A stretch of 32,615 nucleotides of DNA from Terriglobales bacterium (GTDB lineage Bacteria; Acidobacteriota; Terriglobia; Terriglobales; Acidobacteriaceae): positions 1 through 32,615 of the forward strand of contig JAATEV010000042.1 of assembly GCA_015655585.1 (NCBI GenBank), read 5' to 3'. Below, piece after piece: positions 32,543 through 32,615 of the stretch (within the stretch, counting starts at the first letter, position 1; every line of letters starts with the position of its first letter). A program made the translations under genes and the position numbers. The notes below the pieces were generated by a model. The model was not told where the DNA came from. It saw only the letters and a list, made by a program, of their open reading frames with translations, and searched no databases.

Positions 32543-32615
32543 ATGGCAGACGTAAAGTTCATCGTAGACGGCAAACAACTCACCGCCCCGGCGGGCACTC
32601 TGCTGATCCACGCCT
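32543..32615 (+). CDS. nuoG: NADH-quinone oxidoreductase subunit G, 5' end only
   Basis: ATG at 32543 directly follows the nuoF TAA. The 24 visible residues (MADVKFIVDGKQLTAPAGTL and LIHA) match the start of the N-terminal [2Fe-2S] ferredoxin domain of NuoG, as expected after nuoF. The gene runs off the window. Confidence 0.85.
   Translation, partial: MADVKFIVDGKQLTAPAGTLLIHA

Overview
The window is a chromosomal, GC-rich, densely packed stretch of a Gram-negative bacterium. The gene set suggests an Acidobacteriota member, most likely class Terriglobia (Acidobacteriaceae type). This rests on overall protein resemblance: an APC permease fused to a USP-like tail, a bactofilin, the split nuo operon with small unknown genes inside, several secreted unknowns of a type I associate with that group, and REP-like GGGGC-TGAA-GCCCC hairpins. 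It was not tested by any search. I see no tRNA, rRNA, CRISPR array, transposase, integrase or phage gene. The region reads as core genome.

Layout. 1-8 kb: the 3' part of rarA (+), then a leftward block with a thioredoxin-fold redoxin, dsbD, a CoA-binding protein coupled to a DinB-family protein, and prfB with lnt immediately upstream of it. prfB needs a programmed +1 frameshift at codon 23/24, so a plain ORF call gives the wrong N-terminus. 8-11 kb: a 43-residue membrane protein, a large APC permease with a hairpin-rich leader, and a small AT-hook protein ending at a textbook bidirectional terminator. 11-17.5 kb: a methyltransferase-like protein and a bactofilin (-), a secreted unknown (+), a leftward mazG - GNAT - enolase-superfamily (OSBS/NSAR) set, and an OmpA lipoprotein with a good sigma-54 promoter match.

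17.5-25 kb: uvrC (+) converges on a ypfJ-like zinc peptidase (-). Then come glgA (-), rsmA (+), ruvC plus a coupled secreted protein (-), and thiG (-). The 377-bp gap upstream of thiG holds a compact fold (about 93 nt between the closing-stem ends) with a possible 7-bp pseudoknot, plus a 17-bp bulged hairpin. This is the best candidate here for an undescribed RNA. 25-28 kb: a small DUF3185-like membrane protein, an OprB-type porin and a prepilin peptidase (+).

28.1 kb to the end: the start of a rightward complex I operon, nuoA-nuoC-nuoD-(37-aa ORF)-(99-aa unknown)-nuoE-nuoF-nuoG. Junctions overlap or abut, and nuoB is absent from its usual place between nuoA and nuoC. A sigma-70 promoter (TTGACA, 17 bp, TAGAGT) lies directly upstream of nuoA and is overlapped by an 18-bp inverted repeat that looks like a repressor operator.

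Dispersed structure: two copies of a two-hairpin intergenic repeat (1815-1887 and 13373-13443) show compensatory base changes, a composite palindrome follows rarA (957-1093), and a perfect 16-bp stem follows prfB (5101-5138).
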